Part shown: positions 51,101-62,439 of the stretch, one piece after another | How positions within the stretch are numbered: the stretch's first letter is position 1 | How the letters are laid out: each line of letters starts with the position of its first letter | Assembly: GCA_013398055.1 (NCBI GenBank) | Contig: VZRS01010632.1 | Coordinates: 1 to 64,000 of the forward strand | From: Ifrita kowaldi | Lineage: Eukaryota; Chordata; Aves; Passeriformes; Cinclosomatidae | Length of the DNA: 64,000 bases | Direction: 5' to 3' | Made by a program: the position numbers and the translations under genes | Notes under the pieces: model-generated | What the model saw: only the letters and a program-made list of their open reading frames with translations | What the model was told of the DNA's origin: nothing | Database searches by the model: none

Positions 51101-53945
51101 CACGAAACAGCTCCAAAATCTTTATTTGTATTTAAAAATATACTGCTTGAAACCAATTTTAATGCGTTTCTCTCTCGTCGTAGTTCCTTGTGTTAAATAA
51201 AACCAGCAAGCCCACACTGATGCCACAGGGGCTGCGTGGTGCTGAAAGCCCCGAGCCGGGGAGGGAGCGGGGACGTCGGCAGCGCTGCCAGCGGCTCTCC
51301 ACGGAAAGCTAATGGAAAACCTCCTTTTAAAAACCACTCAGGCCTGGCAAATTTGGGTTATTTTTGGAGAACAAAAAGATCCAGCGCTATCCACGCTCCC
51401 GAGGTTTGGCTCGGTGGCACGGCCCTCACAGAGACACCCCCGGGATGTGTAAGTGCAGAGCTCCCACTGCCTGTGGCTGAGCCATGGCCCTGCGGTGTCC
51501 TGGCGGGGACGCTGACAGATGCCACATCCCAGATGAGAAGCTATCAATACTTCTAATGGACAAACCCTGTGTTCAGTTCCCTGTATCAGGATGGCACCGT
51601 TCACTCCGAGTTGGAACACAAGTGGTGGGAAGGGAAGTGCCCGGAGGAGCCGGTGAGCTCCCGTTGCCGGTGAGCTCCCGTTGCCGGAGCGGTTCCGCCG
51701 GTGCGCTACGGCAGCGGCTCCTCGCTGGATCCCGGTGTGGGTGGCTCAGCCGGCTGTGTGCCACACGCCTGGAGTGTGGAATGCATCGAGGGGAAAGGAG
51801 GCAGCTCCAGGAAATGCACAGGGAAGTAAAAACAGCAATAGGAAAAGGAGCAGCTGCAGGGAAACCCTCACTGCCCAGTCCCTGCCAAACCGCGAGGTTC
51901 CCTCTGCAACGAGCAACCCAAATGGATCCGCTCCTTTCCACTTATTTATTCCTTAGCAGGAATAAACGTTAGCAGGTTTATTTACATTGACAGTTTGCAT
52001 TCATTTTCCTCCCTCTCCACGTCAGGCCTTGGAGCATCCCACCAGGCAGGGAGAGGGAAGAGCAATGCAAGCAGCTGCTGCGATATTCGGTGACAGCAGG
52101 AGGCAGGGAGCAATGGCAGAGCTCCGGATGAACAGAGATGTCTTCCCAGGGAAATAAATCCATGCAAATGGATTGGGGGCGCTCACTGAAACTTTCTGGT
52201 CCGTGCTAACTGCTGCCCCTCTCCCTCCCAGCCCCAGCCATGGAGTGCTGGCATGTGGGAATCGCTGCAAATCCAAGTAATGTGAAAACAAGACAGCAGA
52301 AATCACAGCAAACCCATGATTTTTATTATTTTTAACTTTTAATTTTTTTTAATGAACCTTTTATTGCTACCAGCCAGACAAACAACCACACATAATTTAA
52401 ATGATTCTGCTTCTCTGTGCCCCGTGACTCTGCTCCAGGGACCCTGGATCTGAGCACATCGTGGGGCCAGCTGTATGGTGTGGCTGTTCTCATGAAGCAA
52501 AAACAGCAGGGTTTTGGAAATTAAAAAAATGAGCATTCCCAATCCACCTGGGACGATTTGAACGCCGGTGGCGTTACCGCTGCTTTTCTCCTTTAAGTCT
52601 CCACCCATGTGTGTCCTTTTGGGCTGGCTTCCAGGAAAAATTCCCACTGGCAGTGTGCTGTGTTTTCCGTTTGCATCCAGACATGCCCCAGCATGTGCAG
52701 AGGAAATCTCTTTGCTTACAGATAAATCTGCATAAACAAAACGAGCTCTGTCACCATCCACCGCTATGGGAATTATTTTCAAGCTTACACACACTTTCCT
52801 TGTCTTATCTTAAACTCAGAATTTCTCTGAAAAAATCAGATTGGTATTTCTGCATCTTTTTCCTACATCCAAAACAGTAAGTTTGGTAACTTTGAGGCAC
52901 TATTTAACGCACACACACCCCCAAAATATCAGCTTTGTATTTCACCTCCAAAGACACAACCTGTGTGGTTTCAAGCTACTGGTGAAATGCCAAGGAAACC
53001 CCTCCAGCAGCAGATTCCAAACGACTGTTACAGGAGGGAATTGGCAAGTTTGGACAATTCATTGCTCAGTTCTCAAAAAAAAAAAAAAAGTTACTACTTC
53101 AGATGCCTCTTAAAAAAATGACCATTTTCTCCCAAACAATCTGGGCTTTGATGAACTGTTATTTTGCAACACAGTAAGAGTAGTCAGGACTAATCCCAGC
53201 TGGATCGCTCTGTAGTAAGGATTAGGAAAAACAGGTTCTCTGTGACAGAGCTGGGCGATGACAGGCCGTGGGCCACGGCCCCAGCCCTGCAGCTCTGCTT
53301 GGGAAACCTCCTGCTTCCCGAGTTTCATCAGGAAGAACAATAAGCAATGACATTACATGGGTAATATTTGCATTATTCACCAATATTCTCCCTTGGAAAG
53401 CCCTGGTTTCCGCTGCTCCCATTTTGAGAACAAAAACTTGACATTTTACAGTAGTTGGCTTCTTTTTTTTTTTTAGCAAGATTATTTGCCTTTGCCTTAC
53501 CAGTAATTTATTTTCTACATAACTTATTAATTCCCCACATATGTTTTGCTAGAAAGCCAAAAATGACTCAGAGAAATAAGTATTCTGCAGCATATCCAAC
53601 TAAACACTCCACTGATAACACAGAGCTAAGGAAGGTAATGAGGAAGAAAACATCCAATACTTCTATAAAGAGACACTTCATTAAGGTAATTAAGAGACTC
53701 ATTTAAAGCAGTTATGAGGATTATTAAGACACAAAAGAAATTATGCAACAGGGTTTTCACCAACCAGGCTGCCATGGGCAGGGTTTATGATGCCTTTAAG
53801 AATAACTTTCAGTGGTTTTAATAAGTTTTTGAAAATAGAGACTCATTTCTTGGCAAAGGATGGAGTTTCCCTGCACCTGGGAAAAGCATAATCAGGATCT
53901 TCGTGGGTTTTTTTTGTGGGGAGGGGACTTGTTGGGTTTTTTTAA
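48113..53945. other. intergenic DNA between DYNLL2 and SRSF1, middle part
   Basis: No gene was recognised. Small local repeats are seen at 49700-49742 (a 22-bp unit with CCTCCGTGCTGGGATCCAGG, twice) and 51652-51685 (a 17-bp unit GGTGAGCTCCCGTTGCC, twice). AT-rich low-complexity tracts occur at 52318-52365 and a run of A at about 53075-53090. Open frames are short. Confidence 0.55.
51652..51685. repeat. 17-bp perfect tandem duplication
   Basis: GGTGAGCTCCCGTTGCC occurs twice without a break in GC-rich DNA. Confidence 0.85.
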
Positions 53946-54077
53946 TATCACAGAAAGGTTTGCATTGGGAGGGGCCTGAAAGCTCACCCAGTCCCACCCC
54001 CTGCCATGGGCAGGGACACCTTCCACTGTCCCAGGTTGTTCCAAGCCTCGTCCATCCTGGCCTTGGACACTGCCAGG
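53946..54077 (-). mobile_element. CR1 3' end fragment, antisense
   Basis: ATCACAGAAAGGTTTGCATTGG, GGGGCCTGAAAGCTCACCCA and CATGGGCAGGGACACCTTCC up to GGCCTTGGACACTGCCAGGG form an inverted CR1 end. It directly abuts a second CR1 end. Confidence 0.85.
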
Positions 54078-54078
54078 G

Positions 54079-54215
54079 ATCACAGAATCCCTGAATTGTA
54101 GGTTGGAAAAGACCTCACAGATCACTGAGTCCAGTCCTTGACCCATCACCACCCTGCCACCCAGACCACATCGCTGAGTGCCATGTCCTGTCATTCCTTG
54201 GGAACTCCAAAAAGT
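54079..54215 (-). mobile_element. second CR1 3' end fragment, antisense
   Basis: ATCACAGAATCCCTGAATTG, GGTTGGAAAAGACCTCACAG and TGAGTGCCATGTCC belong to a different CR1 subfamily from its neighbour. The two are head to tail, most simply one insertion next to or into another. Confidence 0.85.
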
Positions 54216-55500
54216 GTTTCTGCTGAGCTGGCAAATAACTGCACAGCTTGTTAAATTGTGAATAGCTTGTTAAATAGTCTTAAAACCCCATTATTTCCCC
54301 CAAATCACCCACTGAAGTCACGCAGATCCGTGCTGGAACTGCAGGGGCCGCAGTCACTGCTCACCGCGTTGTGTTCTGCTACAAAGAGAGCTGTGAAACC
54401 CTAAAACTCTGTCACAGATGCAGAACATGCCCAGGCAGTTGGGAATTTACCCTTTACCAACCACCTCTCTGAAGATGGACTCTCGCCCCACCTCTCTGCT
54501 GTTGTTTAATCCCTTGGCGACCCAACAGGGACATTCCTGGTTAAAAACCCTGCAGCACAGGCGTCGCTGCCCTCCCACCGCAAGGAGAGAAAAACGAGCA
54601 GCATTTGTAACAGTCACACGTGCCATGATGTTACACTGGAAACATCTCCCTGTCAGCCACCGGATTGCTGTTTTTCCAGAGGAATATGCATTTTTCATTA
54701 ACATGTGAAAAATGAGGGCAGCGTGATGGGCTCCAAGGAAGAGGCAGAAGGCATTTTTCACAATCCCTTAATTAACTCATGAGCCTAAAAGGGTTTCCTC
54801 CACACTCCGACACTGTTTTAACCCCTCGTGGTGGTTTCAGTGACTGAACCTCTCCAGCACCAAGTGGAGTCTCTTGTGCAAATACAAACAACACCCAGGG
54901 ATCAATCAATGAGAGACACCTAGATTGCACGAGATCATTTATTTCAGTAGTTTTTAGCACAATCTCACCCACCGTTCTGTATTATCTTGTGGACTGGGGC
55001 ACACTGAAGTGGTTTCTCACTCTAAAGCTGCTTTAACACATCTGTGAGGGCTTTGTGACAATGCAGAGTACCCCACTGCTATTTTGAAGTGGCTTTATTT
55101 AAAATATAATTTTATGAAAATAACATAGTTGGATATTATTGTCTTGCTTCTTTTGAGTCTGTTTTTCATGTGACCCTGCATTAAACCTTCACAAATGCAC
55201 TATACAGAACATCCTTCTGCAGGAGCACTCAGCCCTCAGCGGTGTCCTCAAATGCATCCGCTTGGGATGCGACTTTGCCTCAATTTCTAAGGCTTTTTGT
55301 TCCTCCGCTTTTATTAACTTAGACACCGAGCCAAGGCCATTCTCAAAGTTTGTTTTGCCCAAGCTCATCGTGCTCAGCTGCAAGTGTTGCATGCAAGAGC
55401 CCCCAAGAACCATCACATGGGTTCAGCAACGGGAAAACACACCGCGAGTGGGGGAAAAACCCCAAACCCGACTGATTTAAACCCAAACTCCAGCTGCTGA
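54216..55500. other. upstream flank of SRSF1
   Basis: AT-richer spacer with no recognisable gene. From about 55500 it changes to CpG-rich promoter DNA. Confidence 0.5.
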
Positions 55501-55788
55501 AGGAGCTGTGGACGCTCGGTGCCCACCTCGCTGAGCGGGCCGGGGCCGCTCCGCTCCCTGTGCCCCCAGGGCGGCCATTTTGGGTCAGCAGCCTCCGTCC
55601 TGCCCCGCGGGGAGCGGGCAGAGCCCTTTTCTCCGCTGTCTGCGAGGCACGGCACGGGGGGACAGAGCCGCGGACGCGTCCATGCGACCGCTCAGCCCCA
55701 GCCCCGGTCTCGGCCCCGGCCCCGGCCCCGGCGGGGACAGCGGGGGACACCGCGCGCGCTCCCGCCGCCGCCGCCATGCCCGCGCTGC
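55501..55788 (+). promoter_or_regulatory. SRSF1: SRSF1 CpG-island promoter and 5' UTR region
   Basis: Dense CpG, GCCCCGG repeats and a GGCGGCCATTTTG motif, a good YY1 site, at about 55571. An ATG at 55776-55778 after a run of CCG does not start the SRSF1 protein and could open a short upstream frame, but the sequence stops ten bases later at the N run. Confidence 0.5.
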
Positions 55789-56235
55789 NNNNNNNNNNNN
55801 NNNNNNNNNNNNNNNNNNNNNNNNNNNNNNNNNNNNNNNNNNNNNNNNNNNNNNNNNNNNNNNNNNNNNNNNNNNNNNNNNNNNNNNNNNNNNNNNNNNN
55901 NNNNNNNNNNNNNNNNNNNNNNNNNNNNNNNNNNNNNNNNNNNNNNNNNNNNNNNNNNNNNNNNNNNNNNNNNNNNNNNNNNNNNNNNNNNNNNNNNNNN
56001 NNNNNNNNNNNNNNNNNNNNNNNNNNNNNNNNNNNNNNNNNNNNNNNNNNNNNNNNNNNNNNNNNNNNNNNNNNNNNNNNNNNNNNNNNNNNNNNNNNNN
56101 NNNNNNNNNNNNNNNNNNNNNNNNNNNNNNNNNNNNNNNNNNNNNNNNNNNNNNNNNNNNNNNNNNNNNNNNNNNNNNNNNNNNNNNNNNNNNNNNNNNN
56201 NNNNNNNNNNNNNNNNNNNNNNNNNNNNNNNNNNN
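55789..56235. other. SRSF1: 447-base assembly gap (N), holds SRSF1 exon 1
   Basis: All bases are N. The SRSF1 start codon and roughly the first 65 residues (most of RRM1) must lie here, because promoter-like DNA ends on its left and exon 2 starts soon after its right end. The true length is unknown. Long frames that appear to cross it have no meaning. Confidence 0.85.
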
Positions 56236-56290
56236 ACAAAGGCGGGGGGTGCGGCGGCCGCGCTCACCGCCCGCCCCGTGCCGCCCGCAG

Positions 56291-56475
56291 GGACGCGGAG
56301 GACGCCGTCTACGGGCGGGACGGCTACGACTACGATGGGTATCGCCTCCGCGGGGAGTTCCCTCGGAGCGGCCGCGGCACCGGCAGAGGCGGCGGCGGCG
56401 GCGGAGGGGGAGGAGCCCCCCGGGGCAGGTACGGCCCCCCGTCCCGGCGCTCGGAGTACAGAGTGATCGTCTCGG
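56291..56475 (+). CDS. SRSF1: SRSF1 exon 2
   Basis: Acceptor CCCGCAG, then the last base of a split Arg codon, 61 codons and one base of a Gly codon, donor GTGAGT. It covers the end of RRM1, the Gly-rich hinge and the first strand of RRM2 (SEYRVIVSG). CpG-rich, adjacent to the gap. Confidence 0.95.
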
Positions 56476-57325
56476 GTGAGTCATTGCTCTCTCTCAGCCT
56501 GAGTGCTCCCCCGGGGTGCTGCAGGCGCGGTGCTGCTGCGAGCTTCCCCTTAAAAAGCATCGCCTCGTGTGCTTTGGGAGAAGAGGAGTGGTGTTCCCCC
56601 GATGCTGAGCGCTCCTCTCTTTCACCGCGCCGCTGCTGTAACTACAAGAGGTGAAGCTCTAATCCGGCGTTAAAGTCACGTTTTGGTTTTTCTGTAGGGC
56701 TGCCTCCAAGTGGAAGTTGGCAGGATTTAAAGGATCACATGCGTGAAGCAGGTGATGTATGTTATGCTGATGTTTTCCGAGATGGCACTGGTGTCGTGGA
56801 GTTTGTGCGGAAGGAAGACATGACCTACGCTGTGCGAAAGCTGGATAACACTAAATTTAGATCTCACGAGGTAGGTATCACACTTACTTTCTTTGGCCAG
56901 AATTGGATACAAGGGGCTTAACAGTAGGATTTGAAGGTAAGGAACAGAACGTGTGGTGTTCATTGTTTGGTTACAAAGCAGCTAAATAAGTGTGTGGTCA
57001 GGCTGGACATAGACGTGTAAGCTCTGCTGTCTGTCCCGGCCGTAGTAACGCTGTCTGCAGTCTGTCAGCATGCCTGAAACATGGCCCTGAAGCCTCGACG
57101 TTTCAATCGAAAGTTCTGTCTATTCAATAGGGAGAAACTGCCTACATCCGTGTTAAAGTTGATGGCCCAAGAAGCCCAAGCTATGGAAGATCTCGGTCCC
57201 GCAGCCGTAGTCGTAGCAGGAGCCGTAGTCGAAGCAACAGCAGAAGCCGCAGTTATTCCCCAAGAAGAAGCAGAGGATCTCCACGCTACTCTCCCCGCCA
57301 CAGCAGATCCCGATCTCGTACATAA
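56291..57325 (+). CDS. SRSF1: SRSF1, serine/arginine-rich splicing factor 1 (exons 2-4; exon 1 in gap)
   Basis: SF2/ASF, a nuclear SR protein that binds exonic enhancers, recruits U1 snRNP and U2AF, and affects splice-site choice, export and translation. Three exons are present: 56291-56475, 56698-56870 and 57131-57325, GT-AG joined in matching phases. They give about 183 of the usual 248 residues: the end of RRM1 ([20 protein letters not shown]), the Gly-rich hinge with nine consecutive Gly, the pseudo-RRM2 with its SWQDLKD signature, and the RS domain ending SRSRSRT. The residue after YRLR is Gly where vertebrate SRSF1 has Val. Residues 1 to about 65 are lost in the N run. The 3' UTR holds a candidate regulated intron. 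DYNLL2 is the divergent neighbour, as in human. Confidence 0.96.
56698..56870 (+). CDS. SRSF1: SRSF1 exon 3
   Basis: Acceptor TTTCTGTAG, completes Gly and encodes 57 residues of RRM2 ([16 protein letters not shown] to TKFRSHE), donor GTAGGT. Confidence 0.97.
57131..57325 (+). CDS. SRSF1: SRSF1 exon 4 (RS domain, stop)
   Basis: Acceptor TTCAATAG, then [19 protein letters not shown], an eight-dipeptide run of Arg-Ser, [16 protein letters not shown] and the terminal SRSRT, stop TAA at 57323-57325. Phosphorylation of the RS repeats by SRPK and CLK kinases is known for the family. Confidence 0.97.
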   Translation, partial: GETAYIRVKVDGPRSPSYGRSRSRSRSRSRSRSRSNSRSRSYSPRRSRGSPRYSPRHSRSRSRT

Positions 57326-57474
57326 ACATCACTAGCTCTGATCTTTTTGTAGAACCCCATGTTGTACACAGTTTTCCTTTACTTAGTACAGTCTTTCATT
57401 ATTTTTTTTTAAATTCCAACTGTTTTACTCGAATTGGCTGAAGTGTTGAATTGCATTCTTGTGTAAAATCCCTA

Positions 57475-57729
57475 GTGAGTATTTGCTCCTCGACACCAAC
57501 ATTCCCCTCCTGTCTTTGGTAAATTGTATTTTAATTGCTGTCAGTCAGGATTGTTCCGGTTTAGTTCTAGTTCAATACCAACATTCTTGGAGCTGTGGTA
57601 TTGCTGTGTAAATGTCTCAGTGTTCCGCTGTGGTCGAGACGAGCTGGGGATGTTGGGATGTTTGTGGCTAACTTGTCTCTTCTGGGGGATCTTACATTTT
57701 ATCTTGCCTTTTCGTGTGTCTTTCTGTAG
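57475..57729 (+). promoter_or_regulatory. SRSF1: candidate alternative intron in SRSF1 3' UTR
   Basis: A consensus donor GTGAGT (57475-57480) and a pyrimidine-rich acceptor TTTCTGTAG (ending 57729) bound 255 bases. Removing this intron would leave the stop codon 149 bases upstream of an exon junction, enough to trigger nonsense-mediated decay. Confidence 0.45.
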
Positions 57730-58280
57730 ACATATCTGAAGAGATGGATTAAGAATGCTTTGGATTAAAGGATTGTGGAGCACATGTCAATCATTTTAGG
57801 ATTGTCAAAAGGAGGATTGAGGAGGATCAGATCAATAATGGAGGCAATGGTATGACTCCAAGTGCTATTGTCACAGATGAACTTGGCAGTATTGACCTTA
57901 TACTGAGAGACAGGGGAATTGAGGCCGAGCACATACGTGTCCCCACGTGTCGCTTCAGGCATGTTCTCGTGACCGCAGGCTGCGATTGCTCTTCTCTTTT
58001 AAAACTCCTTTTTCTGGGGGGGCAATTGTGGCCAAATCCCTGCTTTTGTAATTCTCTATTCCATTCTAGTTTTTTAAAGGAATAACCGGGGCCGGGGGGG
58101 GAGTATTGGTTTATTTGTCCCACAGCGTTTGGTTACAAGTGTCCATGTCTGTAGTATCCGTACACTTGTAGTAGAACTTGCAATCAGAGTATAATATCAA
58201 TACTGCTAAAATCTGCATGTCCTCTGTGTGACTGATACAGCGTGGCTGTTGCATTTTTATAAGTACCAGAATGAAAGCAA

Positions 58281-58286
58281 AATAAA
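58281..58286 (+). terminator. SRSF1: SRSF1 proximal poly(A) signal
   Basis: AATAAA about 0.95 kb after the stop codon, in AAAATAAAAATAGC context. Confidence 0.5.
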
Positions 58287-59249
58287 AATAGCAAACCTAG
58301 TGGGGAATAATTTAAGTCTCAGCCCTGCCCCCTCAGACTAATTCACGATTGACTCACGATCCGTGTGAAAACACCGATTGTTAACGTTCCCTCCAGCTGG
58401 GAGTGCAGCTGTAGTCCAGCCATTCCATAGTAGGTGGATAGACCGAGCAGTTAAAGCTTTTCCAGTTTAGTAAAACCATTTTTTACAACCACAAAACCTC
58501 GTACCCACCAATGCGCTGAGTATGTTGGCATTTCCAGTTGACATATTGTGAATATTTACAATGTTTCCTCCAAATAGTAATTAACATTTCTAAAGAAATT
58601 ATCTGAGCATCACCATTGGAAAGTTTGTTTTGGGGAATTGATAGTTATTACTGTACATCTGATTTAATTGATGGCAAACATAACTGATCATTCCCCAGAA
58701 TCCTATTTTTTCATTACAGTATCTAACTTTTTGCCTCCTCTTTTTTGGTTTTGCTGGTTATAAAGGTTTGGATTGGAGAGGGCTCACTGGATCCCAATCC
58801 TTGGAGCTGGATCATTGGATTCAAATCATAATGTGGATAGGATAGGGAGGCTGAATTACAAGGATTCATGGAGCGGGATCAGATTACCAGGAACATAGGA
58901 GTGGATTCCTGCCCCAACCAAACCGCATTCGTGTGGATTTTTTTATTCAACTCAATTGGCTATTCCAAAGATTTTTTTTTCCTATTTTTGACGATTGGAG
59001 CCCTTAAGATGCACGATGGAGTTTTGCATTTTTTTGGTAAAAGGAGCAAAGCGAGGACCTGGAGAGGTACGCTGGAGCAATCTCCTTGGAAGGATTCAGC
59101 ACGAGTAGATGGTAAACCTTAAAGGGGAAAAAGGGGGGTTTGTTTAAAAAAAAAAAAAAGTAAATAAGTCATTTCTCTAAATTTAAAGACCAAAATTGGA
59201 GTTAAAGATGACGTAGGTTTCAATTGGCCATTGCTTTTTTTCTTTGACA

Positions 59250-59255
59250 AATAAA
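59250..59255 (+). terminator. SRSF1: SRSF1 distal poly(A) signal
   Basis: AATAAA about 1.9 kb after the stop codon, followed by GTGTCATCGTTGG (a GU-rich downstream element) and a rise in GC content. Confidence 0.55.
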
Positions 59256-59275
59256 ATTTTTACAAAAACACGCCC

Positions 59276-62200
59276 CGTGTCATCGTTGGTCGCGGAGTCT
59301 CGTCCTCGCCCACCGCCCTCGCGTTGGGGATCCGGACAAAAGCCTTTTGTGTGGAACAGAGCCGGAGTGTTCCGCAGGAAGCGTCCATGTTTGAGCTTCT
59401 CCTCAATAAAGGATCAGTTCCCTGGGAAATGGGGTGGGATTTAGTAGATGGGGAGGGGAAAAGAATGAATTCTCCGTGCTTAGACGGAGCGTTAATATGG
59501 GCGTTGATGGGAGATCGCATGGGGAAAATGGGAGATTTATGGGCCTGTCCTGAGGATGAATGGGGGCAGAACTGGTCCCTGTGGCCATTACTGGTGTGGG
59601 TGGGTGGAACTGAGCAGGAGCTGGGATCTTGGTGTAATGCCTGAGCTGTGGGCACAGGGAATCACAGCACCTTCCCAGGTGGAAGGGGGATGGATGCCCA
59701 AAGGAGGATGTGGCCCTGGGGAAAGTGGGGTGACTGCTGCCAGAGAAGTTTGTTGGGATGTGGGAAACAAGGGCACACAAGGTGTGAGCTGGGGAAACAA
59801 AGGTGAAGTTTGGCCCAAAACCCCCAAACTGCTGGGAACTGATCCGTTCCATCCCCGGTGGTGAAGGAAGGTGAAAGCGATTTTAAGGGGTACAGGCGTG
59901 CTCAGGGTGTTTCACAGAGGGAAACCTGAAGAGTTTGGTGTGCCAGGACTGAGGTGGAGTTCGGCGAGGATCACTCTCCAAAGGACCCCAGCAGACCCGT
60001 GGGATCGCTGTCCTCACTTTGAAATAACAGCGTTAGTTCTGACCCAGGGAGTCCAGGCAGAGCTGGTGGCTCTTAAGCAGGTTCACCAGGAGCTCATCAA
60101 CGTGTGGAGCACCAATTTCAGGAGTAGTTCAGCCAACTACGATGTGGAATTCCCTGGACAAGGTGTGTGCTGGAGGTGTAGGAAGGCTGTAATTTGTCAA
60201 GCCTGGTTCTGGCACCAGGGAGCCAGTGGGTGCAGGATGTTCTGTTAGTCTCACCTGTGTGTTGTGGATCAGCTACTGGAGCAGGAAATACCTGAGGACT
60301 GTTTGCTCCTGAGATTATCTCAGTGGTTTGGATCGCCCTGTGGATGCCCTGGGAGGGCACTGACTCCCAGGAAGAGGAGGTGGGAACACAGCGTTCTCTA
60401 CGCTGGGATTTGTGGAGCGTCGCCTTCCTGGAAAGCTCCTGATGTCTCTCAGAGCCGGTGGGGACCACACCTGTGCCAGAAGGCTGTGAGTGGAAACTCC
60501 CCACAGAGTGGAAAGGCTGCCTTTCCATCTCACCTGGAAAATTGAAGGGAATGGAGCACTCCTGGGTTCTCTCTCATTCTGGTTTTCCCCCTCCAAGGGA
60601 AGAGCTTGGGTCGCTCCAGCAGAAGCTGCTGGTCCTGTTCCTGCCCCAGCATCATCCACTCGCTTTGTTCTCCGTGTCCCAGCTGTGGTGTTTGTGAAGC
60701 ACTTTGAGATCCTGTAATAAACCTGTTCCCAGTGTGGAGCTCTTGTGCATTCCACCTTTTTTCTTGTAAAATTGTTTCTGTCACTGTGCTGTGAACAGCC
60801 AGGCAGGCAGGGAAGCCACAGGGTGAAGCAAGGCTTTCCCCAAGTGCCCTGTGTTTTAATTTCAGATTCTGATCCAGCGTGTTCCACCATCCTCGGGGGG
60901 AACATCGTGTTCTCTGATTGACATAAAATAGAGGAATTAAAATAATATCTCCGAAATCTGCTATGAACCAGGTTTGACAGCATTAGGAGAAGTTAACTGG
61001 AGGAGGCTGTGCCTCCTGACACACTCTCAGTTTTTAATTATACCACGTTATGAGTTCATTAACGTTGTGACAGAGATGGTGAGGAGTTGTGGTGAGTTTT
61101 GGGAGCAGCACTCCTGCCTGGCACAAGCCGGGGAGCCCGGTGCCATCTCTTTTGCCTTTCAGCTTCTCCAGGGGTGAAAGTGAATCTGAGCAAGTGCCTG
61201 CTTGACTTCCCCCGTGGGGAATCTGCTTCCAGGCAGGGCCCTGGGAGCCATCCGCTCTCCCGGCTGGGGCTGGTGGGTAAAACTGGCATTGATTTTAATA
61301 TCCTCGTGCATCAGTGGGAACGGGCTGGCTGCAGGCAGGCAGCTCTCGGTGGCTGTTCCACCAGCACGTCTTCCGGGACGGTATTTGCTAGGATTTCAAC
61401 AGATGCCAACCAAGGCATCAGGTGTCTTCTTTCATGCATGTGTTCTTCCTGCAACTAAGTGTTCTGAGAGTCCATTCTCTCTGAAGAAGATGGAAAGGGG
61501 TAGGGAAATGGAATTGCCTTGGTTAAAGCAGATGGGAACATCCAAATGTAACCCCCTCTCCTAAGTCATTTTTCCACCCAGAAGCAGGCGGGTTTCTGCT
61601 GCACAGCGAGCAGGCAGCGTTCCCTCCCCGGCGCTTCTACCCGGCAGCACTGGATGAGCTCCGCCATTCCTGCAGGGAATCCGCCTGTTCCGACGCTCCT
61701 GCGCTTCCGATAGTGCCGCTTTGTTGGTACAACTGAGGGCGATTGTGCGCCCCGGGGCTGGGTGGCCTCTCTGTGCCGCCCTCGGCCGCGCAGCTGCCCG
61801 GCAGCCCGGCCCGATACTGCCTTCTTTGTGCGAACACCCCGGGAAGCGCCGTGGAAAGGGAGGGAATCTCTCCTCCTTAACTGCGCATCGTCCCGGTAGC
61901 CCCGTGCTTAATAAATCCATCACTAGCTCCGAAATAGAAACGGTTAGAAAACTTGTGGTTTCTCCTAGAAACCACAGTTTGGGGGTTTTTTTTCCTGTTG
62001 TTTGTTTGGGTTTTCTTTTTTTTCTAACAGAAACTTCTGCTTTAGAACAGGGGATTCTTTCATTGATCTGTGTGCGTTGGTTGTGCCGTGAGGTTTCTTG
62101 CTCCTGATAACAGCAGAGTTTTTAGCTGTGCAGCAAAATTAGAGTCATTTCTAGATTGGCTAAAAACAGCCCCAGCTTTGGTGAGAGTCCCCCATGCCGA

Positions 62201-62430
62201 GTGCAGAATGATCCTCGCTGCACCTGCACGGGAAGAGCAGTTCATCTGGAATTGCAGCTGGAGCGGTTTCAAACAAAAAGCTGAATTATTAGGAAAAATG
62301 AAGATTCCAGGCAGCTCCCTGTGTAATAAACGTTCCCTAAAATCCCTCTCCCGCACGCCTGAAGGTGAATCAGTGCTGTACCCACCCGCACTGCGTGGTC
62401 CTTGCAGTGCTTTGTCCTACCCCGGCGGAG
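59276..62430. other. intergenic DNA downstream of SRSF1
   Basis: No coding exon was recognised. An isolated AATAAA at 60716-60721 with GT-rich DNA after it may end a read-through or non-coding transcript. A CpG-rich patch lies at 61560-61860. The next human neighbour, VEZF1, is not visible. Confidence 0.5.
61858..62303. repeat. copy 1 of a duplicated contig end
   Basis: GGGAGGGAATCTCTCCTCC onward repeats at 63555-64000 at a constant offset of 1697 bases, with no difference seen in the lines I compared. The copy runs past the end of the window, so the full length is unknown. Confidence 0.92.
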
Positions 62431-62439
62431 CTGCGGGAT

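Larger units (their letters stand above)
57326..59275 (+). other. SRSF1: SRSF1 3' UTR
   Basis: AT-rich sequence continuous with exon 4. A first poly(A) signal (AATAAA) is at 58281-58286 and a second at 59250-59255, close to a change in composition. In mammals this 3' UTR is extremely conserved and carries alternative introns used in autoregulation. A matching donor and acceptor pair is seen at 57475 and 57729. Around 58760-58910 there are many GGAT steps. Confidence 0.7.

Noticed and set aside
55343..56654. Long open frames on both strands across 55343-56654.
   Set aside because: They consist mostly of unknown residues because they cross the 447-base N run; absence of stop codons there has no meaning.
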